64,000 nucleotides of DNA, from contig NZ_CP083539.1 in the NCBI RefSeq assembly GCF_025144335.1, positions 118,501-182,500 of the forward strand. Reading direction: 5' to 3'. The notes beneath the pieces were generated by a model that did not search any database, was not told where the DNA came from, and saw only the letters and a program-made list of their open reading frames with translations. The position numbers and the translations under genes were made by a program. Positions 50,463 to 58,071 of the stretch are shown here, piece by piece. Source of the stretch: Jannaschia sp. W003 (lineage in GTDB: Bacteria > Pseudomonadota > Alphaproteobacteria > Rhodobacterales > Rhodobacteraceae). Within the stretch, counting starts at the first letter, position 1, and each line of letters begins with the position of its first letter.

Positions 50463-51621
50463 TCCCCCCGCCGCCGGGCGCGTCGCGTATTTCGGGCACA
50501 ACGTCGGCGACGCCGCGGTCCGGCGGCGCGTCGACGCGCTTCGCCGCGCGGGCTACGAGGTGCTCGGTCTCATGCCGCGCCGCGCCGGCGCCGCGGCGCC
50601 GGACTGGCCCCACGTCGACCTCGGCGAGACGCGCGACAACGCCTATGCCGCCCGCCTCGCCGCGATCGCCTCCGGCAGCCGCCGGGCGATGGAGGCCGCG
50701 GACGCCCTGCGCGCCTGCGACGTGATCCTGGCGCGCAACATCGACATGCTGGCGATGGCCCACCGGGTGCGGCGGCGCCTCGGCCTGCGCGTGCCAGTGA
50801 TCTACGAGTGCCTCGACATCCACTACCGCCTGTCCGGGCAAGGCGCCTCGGGGGCGCTGCTGCGCCTGTGGGAGCGGCGGCTGCTGCGCCGCACTGCGGC
50901 CACGCTGATCTCCTCGCCGCGCTTCGCCTCCGAGCACTTCGACCGCCACCACCCCGGCCTCGCCCCGCCGGTGCTGATGGAGAACCGGCTGATCGAGGGC
51001 GGCGCCTTCGGCCCCCGGCCCGGCGCCGGCGCGGGCGATGCGCCCCGGCCCGGCGGCCCGCTGCGGCTGGGCTGGTTCGGCAACCTGCGCTGCCGCCGCT
51101 CGCTGGACCTGCTCAAGGGGCTGGCCGCCGCTTTCCCCAGGGCCGTGCAGGTGGAGCTGCGCGGCTATCCCGCCCCCGGCGTCTTCTCCGACTTCGAGGC
51201 GGAGCTGCGCCCCCACCCCAACATCCGCTTCCACGGCCGCTACCGCGCCCCCGAGGAACTGGGCGCCATCTACGCGGGGATCGACCTGATCTGGGCTGGG
51301 GACTGGTACGAGGCGGGCGCGAACTCCCTGTGGCTCCTGCCGAACCGGATCTACGAGGGCGGCTACTTCGCCACCCCCGCGATCGCCCCCGAGGGCACCG
51401 AGACCGCGCGCTGGTTGCGCGGCACCGGGGGCGCCTTCCTGCTGGAGGGACCGGTCGAGCCTGCGCTGCACCGCCTCGTCGCCGACCTCGTCGCGGATCC
51501 CGGACCGATCGCCGCGCGCCGCGCCGCGCTCGCCGCCCTGCCCCGCGACCGCTTCGTGGAAGGCCCCGAGGTGATCGCCGCGCTGATCGAGGGCGCGCGA
51601 GCGGGGACCCCCGCGCCCTAG
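50452..51621 (+). CDS. GT-B-like glycosyltransferase
   Basis: 389 residues from ATG 50452. The N-terminal half contains CDVILARNIDMLAMAHRVR and VIYECLDIHYRLSGQG, a pattern frequent in GT4-like EPS enzymes; the second domain begins PLRLGWFGNLRCRRSLDLL and has LPNRIYEGGYFATPAIAPEG at the donor site. Its stop overlaps by 4 bases the stop of the convergent ExoA-like gene. It probably adds one sugar of the repeat unit, coupled to the GT2 upstream. Confidence 0.78.
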   Translation: MRGDPPAAGRVAYFGHNVGDAAVRRRVDALRRAGYEVLGLMPRRAGAAAPDWPHVDLGETRDNAYAARLAAIASGSRRAMEAADALRACDVILARNIDMLAMAHRVRRRLGLRVPVIYECLDIHYRLSGQGASGALLRLWERRLLRRTAATLISSPRFASEHFDRHHPGLAPPVLMENRLIEGGAFGPRPGAGAGDAPRPGGPLRLGWFGNLRCRRSLDLLKGLAAAFPRAVQVELRGYPAPGVFSDFEAELRPHPNIRFHGRYRAPEELGAIYAGIDLIWAGDWYEAGANSLWLLPNRIYEGGYFATPAIAPEGTETARWLRGTGGAFLLEGPVEPALHRLVADLVADPGPIAARRAALAALPRDRFVEGPEVIAALIEGARAGTPAP

Positions 51622-52661
51622 GGCGCGGAGACCGGTCCACGGCTCCGCGGCCAGGTCGCCGACCGCGCCAGCTGCACGAGGAACCCGGCCCCCCAGGCGT
51701 TGTGCATCAGCCCCAGCGCCGGCCCCGCCCAGAGGCCGCACGGGCTGCGCATCGCCACCACGCCGCCGGCCGAGACCCCGAGCAGGAGGCTCAGGTAGGC
51801 GAACGGCACCGCGAGGGCGATCGGCAGCACCGACGCCGCGAGCAGGCACAGCACGATCACCGCGAAGTTCGCGGGCGGGATCACCTGGCGCGCTCTCGGG
51901 CGGATGCGGTGCTTGAGCAGGGTGCGCGCGCGCCCCCGGCCGTAGTTCCAGTACTGCCGCGCCAGCGCCCCGGGCGAGCTGCGGACGTGGTAGCCTACGC
52001 GCAGCGTCGCATCGAGCCAGATGCGCCCGCCCGCCTGCCCCAGCCGCACGTCCAGCTCGGCGTCCTCGTTGTGGCTGAAGCCGGGGTCGTAGCCGCCGAC
52101 CCGCCGGAACCAGTCCAGCCGCAGACCGGCGTGGTGCGCGTGATCGACCCACCGCGACGCGTCGCCGCCGCGATGCGCCGAGCCGCCCGAGCCGAGCCGC
52201 AGGTCGACGATCCACGCGGCCGCCCGCGCGAAGCAGGTGTCGCCCTCGGAATCGAGCACGCTGCAGACCGAGGCTGCGTCGGGACGTGCCGCGAGGCTCG
52301 CGGCAACGTCGCGGACGTAGCCCTCCGGGTAGCGCGCATGGGCGTCGCAGCGCACCATCAGCGACTGGTCCCGCTCCGTCGCCGCCACGGCCGCGTTAAG
52401 CCCGGCCGATTGCAGGCGGTCGGGGTTGGCGATCAGCGCGAGGTTCGGGAACTCGGGCGCGAGATCGCGGACGATCTGGCGGGTGCCGTCGTCGCTGCCG
52501 CCGTCGGCCACGAGGATCGGCACGGCACGGGCGAACGGGTCGGAGGCGAGCGAGCGGATGCACGTCTCGATGTGGTCGCACTCGTTCAGGGTGGGGATCA
52601 CCACCACGACGTCGTCGGGCCTCACGCCCGTCTCGCTGTTGGTCGTGCGCGCCTCTCCCAT
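51618..52661 (-). CDS. GT2 glycosyltransferase, ExoA-like
   Basis: 347 residues from ATG 52661. The ExoA-type signature is strong: VVVVIPTLNECDHIETCIRS, VADGGSDDGT, RLQSAGLNAAVA, VRCDAHARYPEGYV (DxD-like), FSHNEDAELDVRLGQAGG and YWNYGRGRARTLLKH, then two or three C-terminal membrane helices. In rhizobia ExoA adds a glucose to the lipid-linked succinoglycan precursor. The same role, perhaps with another sugar, is likely. It shares a divergent intergenic region with the desaturase gene. Confidence 0.9.
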   Translation of the reverse strand: MGEARTTNSETGVRPDDVVVVIPTLNECDHIETCIRSLASDPFARAVPILVADGGSDDGTRQIVRDLAPEFPNLALIANPDRLQSAGLNAAVAATERDQSLMVRCDAHARYPEGYVRDVAASLAARPDAASVCSVLDSEGDTCFARAAAWIVDLRLGSGGSAHRGGDASRWVDHAHHAGLRLDWFRRVGGYDPGFSHNEDAELDVRLGQAGGRIWLDATLRVGYHVRSSPGALARQYWNYGRGRARTLLKHRIRPRARQVIPPANFAVIVLCLLAASVLPIALAVPFAYLSLLLGVSAGGVVAMRSPCGLWAGPALGLMHNAWGAGFLVQLARSATWPRSRGPVSAP

Positions 52662-53038
52662 AGAATCTCGTCGGACCCCGCTGTGGCGATGCTACCGAGT
52701 TGACCCGCTAAGTTGCCCTTAAGTCAAGCACGCTGTCCGCTCGGCGAGCCCGGGGGAATACGGGGCGGTTCGGGCACCCCGCGCGCGTCGGCCCGGATCC
52801 CGCGCCCGCGGGGAATGCCGTCGCCCTGCGCACCTTTCGCGCCAGCGCCCTGCGGAGAAGGCGCCACACCGCCGATTCAACTTCCCGTTCCCCCCCCTCC
52901 CCTTCCGCCGCGCATGCCCTACTTGCACAACGCATTGCGACGGTGTTCGGGTGCGCCCGCGCGACCCGGGAGCCTGCGCCCCTCCCCAGCCCCATCCCGA
53001 GCTCTCAGCCCCGGGCCGCATTGGAGACCTTCGCCACC
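52662..53038. promoter_or_regulatory. Divergent intergenic region between ExoA-like and desaturase genes
   Basis: 377 bases with no supportable gene. A CCCTTAAGTCAAG segment at 52716 belongs to the recurring motif. The part from 52780 on is very GC-rich with C-runs and holds no clear promoter; GGAGACC at about 53023 is the likely ribosome binding site of the desaturase gene. Confidence 0.45.
52712..52727 (+). promoter_or_regulatory. Copy of recurring EPS-cluster motif (GTTGCCCTTAAGTCAA)
   Basis: It reads toward the desaturase gene 310 bases away, but is only 51 bases from the ExoA-like start on the other strand, which may be its true target. Confidence 0.35.
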
Positions 53039-54073
53039 ATGACCGTCCCCCCCGCCAGCGAAATGTCCCCGGAGGCACGCCGCTGGGTTCCCGTGCTGGC
53101 CCGCTACCGCGAGCCCTCGGACCGCCGCAGCCTCCTGGAGATCGCGGTGACGCTCGCGGCGTTCGCCCTTCTCTGGGCCCTGGGCTGGTGGGCGATGTCC
53201 GTCAGCGCCTGGCTCGCCGCGGCCATCGCGGTGCTGAACGGCTTCTTCCTCGTGCGGCTCTTCGTGATCCAGCACGACTGCGGCCACGGCTCGCTGTTCC
53301 GCAACAAGACCCTGGGCGACTGGGTGGGCCGCGCCCTCGGCGTGCTGACCGTGACGCCCTACGATGTGTGGCGCCGGATCCACGCGATCCACCACGGCGT
53401 CGCCGGCAACCTCGACCGCCGCGGCGTGGGCGAGGTCTTCACCCTCACCGCCGCGGAGTACCGCGCCCGCTCGCCCCTCGGGCGCCTGCGCTACCGCGTC
53501 TACCGGCATCCGCTGGTCCTTTTCGGCATCGGGCCCGCCTGGGTGTTCCTGGTGGAGAACCGCCTGCCGCTCGGCCTGATGCGCGCGGGCCCGCGCTACT
53601 GGATCAGCGCCATGGGCACCAACCTCGGGGTCGTGCTGGCGCTCGGCGTGCTCTACGCCGCCGGCGGCCTCGCCCCGATCCTCCTGCTGTTCCTGCCCAC
53701 CACCCTCTCGGCGGCCACGATCGGCGTCTGGCTGTTCTACGTGCAGCACCAGTTCGAGGAGACGCACTACGACCCCGAGCCGCACTGGGACCTCCACGAG
53801 GCCGCGCTCCACGGCTCGTCGCACTACGACCTGCCGGTGGTGTTCCACTGGCTGACCGCCAACATCGGCCTGCACCATGTCCACCACCTGAACAGCCGGA
53901 TTCCGTTCTATCGGCTCCCCGCGGTGCTGCGCGACCACCCCGAGCTCGAGAGCCCCGGCCACAAGCTCACCTTCCTCGAGAGCCTGCACTGCGTGCGCCT
54001 GAAGCTCTGGGACGAGGAGCGCCGGCGGCTCGTGACGCTGCGCGAGGCCTTCGCGCCTCCTGCCGCCGCCTGA
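53039..54073 (+). CDS. Membrane fatty acid desaturase
   Basis: 344 residues from ATG 53039. All three histidine boxes of the membrane di-iron desaturases are present: HDCGH (79-83), HAIHH (115-119) and HHVHH (279-283), with paired membrane segments between them. QHDCGHGSLF and the HHGVAGNLDRRGVGEVFTL region resemble bacterial acyl-lipid omega-6/delta-12-type enzymes. It inserts a cis double bond into membrane acyl chains using oxygen and ferredoxin-like donors. It is the last host gene before the tRNA-borne element and has no obvious link with EPS synthesis. Confidence 0.9.
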   Translation: MTVPPASEMSPEARRWVPVLARYREPSDRRSLLEIAVTLAAFALLWALGWWAMSVSAWLAAAIAVLNGFFLVRLFVIQHDCGHGSLFRNKTLGDWVGRALGVLTVTPYDVWRRIHAIHHGVAGNLDRRGVGEVFTLTAAEYRARSPLGRLRYRVYRHPLVLFGIGPAWVFLVENRLPLGLMRAGPRYWISAMGTNLGVVLALGVLYAAGGLAPILLLFLPTTLSAATIGVWLFYVQHQFEETHYDPEPHWDLHEAALHGSSHYDLPVVFHWLTANIGLHHVHHLNSRIPFYRLPAVLRDHPELESPGHKLTFLESLHCVRLKLWDEERRRLVTLREAFAPPAAA

Positions 54074-54129
54074 GCCTCGCATCCACGGGCGGGGCACAAG
54101 TCGCGCCCGATACCTGGGATAGGGATATA

Positions 54130-54165
54130 CGGCCTCGGCGGCTCCCCCCGCCGGGGCCGCGGCCT
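54130..54165 (+). terminator. Possible terminator after the desaturase gene
   Basis: Arms CCTCGGCGG and CCGCCGGGG (one G-T pair) separated by a short C-rich loop, about 60 bases after the stop codon, with only a short TTT following. Weak support. Confidence 0.35.
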
Positions 54166-54354
54166 TTCCGGACAGCACGTGTGCGTAACGCCTCGCCGCG
54201 GCGAAAAGCATGCTACGCGGTCCGGCGGGGGCCGCCGGCACCATCGCCATTGCGTCGGTGTTCGTTCCAGCTCGGCTCTGCTATCGGCTCGCTGCAATCT
54301 CACGAACGATCGCCGCGCCGGGCGTCAGCTCGGCTCGGCCTCGTGAATTGGTAC

Positions 54355-54561
54355 ATGTCCACCCGAGAGCTCGAAAGCAGGCGGCTGCTTTCTGTCCCCC
54401 ATGCTGAGGATGAAATCGATGTATTAACGGGCCGCTCGACGCCCGACCCGGATGTCGCGACGAGATCGCCGGAGTTCCCCGTGGAATGGGAACCGAGCGT
54501 TGGTTTCCGGAAGGACGTGCCATCGTCGGCGGGAGGGATCAGCGCAGCGCGCGTCTTGTGA
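54355..54561 (+). CDS. Small hypothetical ORF, doubtful
   Basis: 68 residues from ATG 54355, in the 54074-54640 gap between the desaturase gene and the rRNA-operon terminator. The gap is less GC-rich than its neighbours and otherwise empty. The protein (STRELESRRLLSVPHAEDE at the start) matches no family I know, and a frame on the other strand is equally open. It could be noise or a relic of an older insertion. Confidence 0.2.
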   Translation: MSTRELESRRLLSVPHAEDEIDVLTGRSTPDPDVATRSPEFPVEWEPSVGFRKDVPSSAGGISAARVL

Positions 54562-54641
54562 GTGAGCGCCCGCATCATTCCGGCCGCCACCGTCTTCCCG
54601 ATGGAGCCTCGTTCACTTTCGCCCCACGGACGGGGTGCCCA

Positions 54642-54677
54642 ACGCCAACGGCCGCCCCAGGGGGCGGCCGTTGGCGT
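54642..54677 (-). terminator. Displaced terminator hairpin of the rRNA operon
   Basis: A perfect 17-bp stem (left arm ACGCCAACGGCCGCCCC) closes over only two bases, 13 bases beyond the 3' end of the truncated tRNA copy. Before the element inserted, it lay directly downstream of tRNA-fMet on the minus strand, so it is most simply the original terminator of the rrn operon. No T-run follows. Confidence 0.6.
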
Positions 54678-54686
54678 CGATCTGTG

Positions 54687-54739
54687 GATTTGGTTGCGGG
54701 GGTAGGATTTGAACCTACGACCTTCAGGTTATGAGCCTG
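54687..54739 (-). repeat. attL: 3' fragment of tRNA-fMet
   Basis: 53 bases identical to 61931-61983. It includes 49 bases of tRNA-fMet from the anticodon stem through the CCA end (54691-54739, minus strand). The identity stops sharply on both sides (G versus A at either edge). Confidence 0.95.
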
Positions 54740-54828
54740 GTTGGGGCATGTTCGTAAGGTGTTGTGCCCGGGGCGCTTTCTCCGCATTGTGACGCGATAC
54801 GAGTGTGTTACGGGAGACACGAGCCGCT

Positions 54829-56028
54829 ATGCCGAGACCTTCGATGCCACCCGATGCGCACGAGACCACGGACACAGCACGGACACCGCCCGCCCGTGTC
54901 CGCATCTCCGACAAGCTCGCCCGCAGCCTGGAGCCGCCCGCCTCGGGCAACCGGATCGTGTACGACGACACCGTCCGAGGCTTCGGCCTCCGGGTGACGG
55001 CTAAGGGCGCCCGCTCCTTCGTGCTGAACTACCGCATGAAGGGCCGCGAGCGGCGTATCACTATCGGCCAGTACCCTGCGTGGTCTGTCGCCGCCGCCCG
55101 CAAGCAGGCCGAGGACTACCGCCGCCGGATCAGCTTGGGCGACGATCCTCTGGAGGAACGGCAAACCCTCCGTGCCGCCCCTACGGTCGCGGACCTGTTC
55201 GAGCGCTACGCGGCGGAGCACCTGCCCACGAAGGCACCCCGCTCCGCTTCCGACGACCGGGCCATGTGGGCGAAGGACATTCTGCCCGCCCTGGGGCCGA
55301 AGAAGGTCGCGGACCTCACCTCGTCCGACTGCGATGCTCTGCACCGGGCCATCTCGCGAGACCGCCCGACGCGGGCCAACCGAGTGATGGAGGTGCTGCG
55401 CAAGGCGCTCAACCTCGCGATCCGCTGGGGCTGGATCGAGCGCAACCCGGCCTCGGGCGTGCGGCGCAACGTCGAGAAGCGGCGCACGCGCTACCTGACC
55501 CCCGAAGAGATCGCGCGCCTGCGCGCCGCCCTCGATGCCCACCCGCAGCAGGCCTCGGCCGACGCGATTCTGTTCCTTATGCTCACGGGCTGCCGCCGGG
55601 GCGAGGCGCTGGGGGCGACGTGGGACCAGTTCGACTTGCCCCGCCGCGTCTGGACCAAGCCCGAGGGGACGACGAAGCAGCGCCGCGTTCACCGCGTCCC
55701 TTATTCCGAAGCGGTGGCCGCCCTCTTGGAACGCAGGCGCGCCGAGGCTGGAGGAGCCTTCGTGTTCACCGGAAGCCTCGGCGCGCCGTTGGTCGACGTG
55801 AAACGGACCTGGGCCAGCGTGTGCCGCACGGCGGAGCTCGATGACGTGCGGATGCACGACCTGCGCCACACCTATGCGAGCCTTCTGGCCTCGTCGGGCG
55901 CCTCGCTGCCCGTGGTGGGTGCCCTACTCGGGCATAGCCAGCCGCAGACCACCGCGCGCTATGCGCATCTGTATGACGACACGTTGCGGTCGGCGACGCA
56001 GTCGGTGGCCGATGCGATCCACCGCTAG
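54829..56028 (+). CDS. Tyrosine-type site-specific integrase (P4-like)
   Basis: 399 residues from ATG 54829, with GGGAG upstream; a GTG at 54805 is an alternative. An N-terminal arm-binding domain of the DUF4102 type (DDTVRGFGLRVTAKGARSF, ITIGQYPAWSVAAARK) is followed by a core-binding SAM-like domain and the catalytic domain with Arg256 (TGCRRGEALG), His343 and Arg346 (HDLRH), His369 (GHSQPQTT) and Tyr378 (ARYAHL). It should carry out integration and excision at the tRNA-fMet site, 90 bases away. All catalytic residues are present, so the enzyme looks functional. Confidence 0.93.
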   Translation: MPRPSMPPDAHETTDTARTPPARVRISDKLARSLEPPASGNRIVYDDTVRGFGLRVTAKGARSFVLNYRMKGRERRITIGQYPAWSVAAARKQAEDYRRRISLGDDPLEERQTLRAAPTVADLFERYAAEHLPTKAPRSASDDRAMWAKDILPALGPKKVADLTSSDCDALHRAISRDRPTRANRVMEVLRKALNLAIRWGWIERNPASGVRRNVEKRRTRYLTPEEIARLRAALDAHPQQASADAILFLMLTGCRRGEALGATWDQFDLPRRVWTKPEGTTKQRRVHRVPYSEAVAALLERRRAEAGGAFVFTGSLGAPLVDVKRTWASVCRTAELDDVRMHDLRHTYASLLASSGASLPVVGALLGHSQPQTTARYAHLYDDTLRSATQSVADAIHR

Positions 56029-56341
56029 CGCTTTGTGACGCCATTGGGTGCCGCGAGATGTCAGGGGCGCAATTCGTGCTTGCACGCCCCGTTGTCGGTC
56101 GTGTTCATCAACGGTGCAGCGAATGGCACATGAAATAATCAGCATCACGCATATAAATCAAACTGCAGAACGTAATACACGCACAGACGACATCCGATAC
56201 ACAAAGCAAACCGCAGACAAAGCAACGATACGCACCTGAATTAGATGACGAGAACCGCTGCATTCCATCAATTCGGGTGCTGCGGAGCCGGCCTTGAGGG
56301 TGCGGCTCTCTAGGCACCTCCCCCCCCGTGAGAGGTTCCGC
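56029..56341. other. Intergenic region between integrase and AlpA-like gene
   Basis: 313 bases with no supportable gene. An inverted repeat GGGGCG...CGCCCC (about 56067-56091) could end integrase transcription. From 56120 to 56240 the sequence is AT-rich with many CA/GA-rich stretches, the probable promoter of the AlpA-rep unit. Confidence 0.4.
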
Positions 56342-56545
56342 ATGATAACGAAGAGCGTGGCAGACCGGCTCTGCCCGAAGGAAGCTGCCGACTACATCGG
56401 CCTGAGCGTGCGCACGCTCGCCCGCTACCGCGCCGAAGAGGTCGGCCCCCGCTGGCTGAAGGTCGGCCGCTCGATCCAGTACCGGCGCGCGAGCATCGAC
56501 GCCTGGCTCCTGGCGCAAGAGCAAACTCCCAAACGCAACGTGTGA
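56342..56545 (+). CDS. AlpA/excisionase-like DNA-binding protein
   Basis: 67 residues from ATG 56342, with GAGAGG upstream. The sequence (CPKEAADYIGLSVRTLARYR, then GPRWLKVGRSIQYRRASIDA) is the winged-helix MerR/AlpA-type fold of excisionases: a helix-turn-helix followed by a basic wing. In P4-like elements AlpA activates integrase expression or excision. Here it stands between the integrase and rep genes, as expected for the switch that sends the element out of the chromosome. Confidence 0.85.
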   Translation: MITKSVADRLCPKEAADYIGLSVRTLARYRAEEVGPRWLKVGRSIQYRRASIDAWLLAQEQTPKRNV

Positions 56546-56565
56546 GCCCGCCGACACCGTGGCCA

Positions 56566-56633
56566 GTGCGGCGCGCGTAGCGCGCCGTGCGGGCCGCAGG
56601 GGCGGCGGGAGGGGGGTTTTGTAGCACCCCCCT
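56566..56633. other. Two hairpins just upstream of the rep gene
   Basis: First hairpin: 8-bp perfect stem CGGCGCGC/GCGCGCCG with loop GTA (56569-56587), extendable with G-T pairs to 56566-56590. Second: AGGGGGGT/ACCCCCCT with an 8-base loop (56610-56633). They may be a terminator, an mRNA control of rep, or the double-strand origin nicked by the Rep protein, whose gene begins 31 bases on. Confidence 0.45.
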
Positions 56634-56664
56634 CTAGAAATACATCCCACGAGGATCACCACGC

Positions 56665-57825
56665 ATGGACGTGCTCTATTCGGGGTTCGACGGTCTCGAC
56701 CTCGCCCTTCGGTTCAACATCGGCGACGACTTCGCCGCCTACCTCGACGCCAAGCAGAAGGAGGCTGCAGAGGCGCGGCACGATATCGGCGGCATGTGGG
56801 CGGACCAGTGGTTCACGGTCGCCTCCTCCGGCGGACAGGGCGGCTACGCGTTCCGCCTCGACACCGGGCCGACCGGGGAGACGTGGTTTCTCAAGCGGCC
56901 CCACGCCAGCGATCCGTGGGGTGTTCGTGTCTCGGCCAAGTCTGCCGCCCTTCTCGCGCATGGCCTGGGCGGATGGCAGCGGCGCATGGAGGCGGTGGCA
57001 CGGGCGTTTGGCGCGAGCATGGAGCCTGGCACCACCTCGATCGGCCGTGTCGATGTCGCCGTCGACATTCTCGCCCCGGACTTCGTGCTCGATGACGACG
57101 CCTTCGTCATGCACGCGCGTACGAACCGGAAGGCGATCAAGGAGATCGTGCAGACGAACGGCCGCTCAGGGCGGCTCACCTCCGTCACGGTGGGCAAGAT
57201 GCCGGGGCGGCAGGTGATCTTGTATGACAAGCGCGAAGAGGTCACGGTGAAGCGCAAGGTGGAATGGCACCTGGCTTGGAACGCCCGACGGACGGCGCTG
57301 GGACTGCCGCCCCTCGACCTTGCGGACCCTGCCGCCTCCCGGGTATGGCGCGTGGAAGTGCGCGCGGCCAAGCAGCACCTCAAGAAGCAGTGGCACGTGA
57401 CCGGATGGGGCGACCTTCACGCGATGCTCTCACCGATAATCGGCGATGCGATGGACCGAGTACGGTACTGCGCCCCCTCCTCGGACACCAACCGCGCGCG
57501 TTGGCCGACGCACAAGCTCTGGACCCTCGCCAGGAACACACTCCTCGACCACATCGTGGATCAGCCCCCGTGCCTCGACCCCGAGACGATCCGTGAGGAA
57601 ACGAAGGCGCAGAAAATCGAGCTGCTGATGAAGCAAAGCCTCGGATGTCTAACGGGCGTGGCTGCGCTCGAACGGGTCAGCGCGGTAGGCTATGACAGGT
57701 TTCTCGACATCATCGGAAAGCGGCTCGCTACGGCGTCGCGGCACCATCCCGATGCACCGGATGTGAGGTTGCGACAGGCTGGCGAGCGGTATGCTCGACT
57801 GACCGGCCGGGATGAAGTCGGCTAA
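56665..57825 (+). CDS. Replication initiation factor (Rep_trans-like)
   Basis: 386 residues from ATG 56665, with GAGGA upstream. The central part, with SIGRVDVAVDIL, GRSGRLTSVTVGKMPGRQV, ILYDKREEVTVKRK and VWRVEVRAAKQHLKK, fits the replication initiation factor domain found in Rep proteins of rolling-circle plasmids and of integrative elements. The candidate nicking Tyr is in VILYDKR (near residue 190). It would let the excised element replicate as a circle. Base composition is intermediate between the host and the following AT-rich genes. Confidence 0.8.
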   Translation: MDVLYSGFDGLDLALRFNIGDDFAAYLDAKQKEAAEARHDIGGMWADQWFTVASSGGQGGYAFRLDTGPTGETWFLKRPHASDPWGVRVSAKSAALLAHGLGGWQRRMEAVARAFGASMEPGTTSIGRVDVAVDILAPDFVLDDDAFVMHARTNRKAIKEIVQTNGRSGRLTSVTVGKMPGRQVILYDKREEVTVKRKVEWHLAWNARRTALGLPPLDLADPAASRVWRVEVRAAKQHLKKQWHVTGWGDLHAMLSPIIGDAMDRVRYCAPSSDTNRARWPTHKLWTLARNTLLDHIVDQPPCLDPETIREETKAQKIELLMKQSLGCLTGVAALERVSAVGYDRFLDIIGKRLATASRHHPDAPDVRLRQAGERYARLTGRDEVG

Positions 57826-57911
57826 CGGCCCATAGCGGCCATTGGGACGTGAAGTCTTCGCCATAGCGCTGCTTCGCGAGAGCGGACAATCGATCAGGCT
57901 GTTGGTTCCTA

Positions 57912-57997
57912 CTGCTAAAGCGTCGAGATAAGATTGCGAAACCGATAGCTCAATGGCGATTCGTCAATGATATCGGTCACTGCTGCTAAAGCGTCGA
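57912..57997. other. Hairpin flanked by 15-bp direct repeats upstream of the reverse transcriptase
   Basis: CTGCTAAAGCGTCGA occurs at 57912-57926 and again at 57983-57997. Centred between them is a stem ACCGATA / TATCGGT (57941-57947 and 57971-57977). The whole 246-base gap 57826-58071 has no gene. Such an ordered structure next to a defence-type reverse transcriptase could be the template non-coding RNA, or an operator bound by a dimer. No T-run follows. Confidence 0.4.
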
Positions 57998-58071
57998 AGT
58001 TGAGGCAGGCTCACAAGGTGACTATCGTCGTTGCTGGCAAGGGCCATGCATTGCATTAGAGGATTTTAATA

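Noticed and set aside
56048-56239. 63-residue frame between integrase and AlpA-like genes
   Set aside because: No ribosome binding site, no domain, and it spans the AT-rich probable promoter region.
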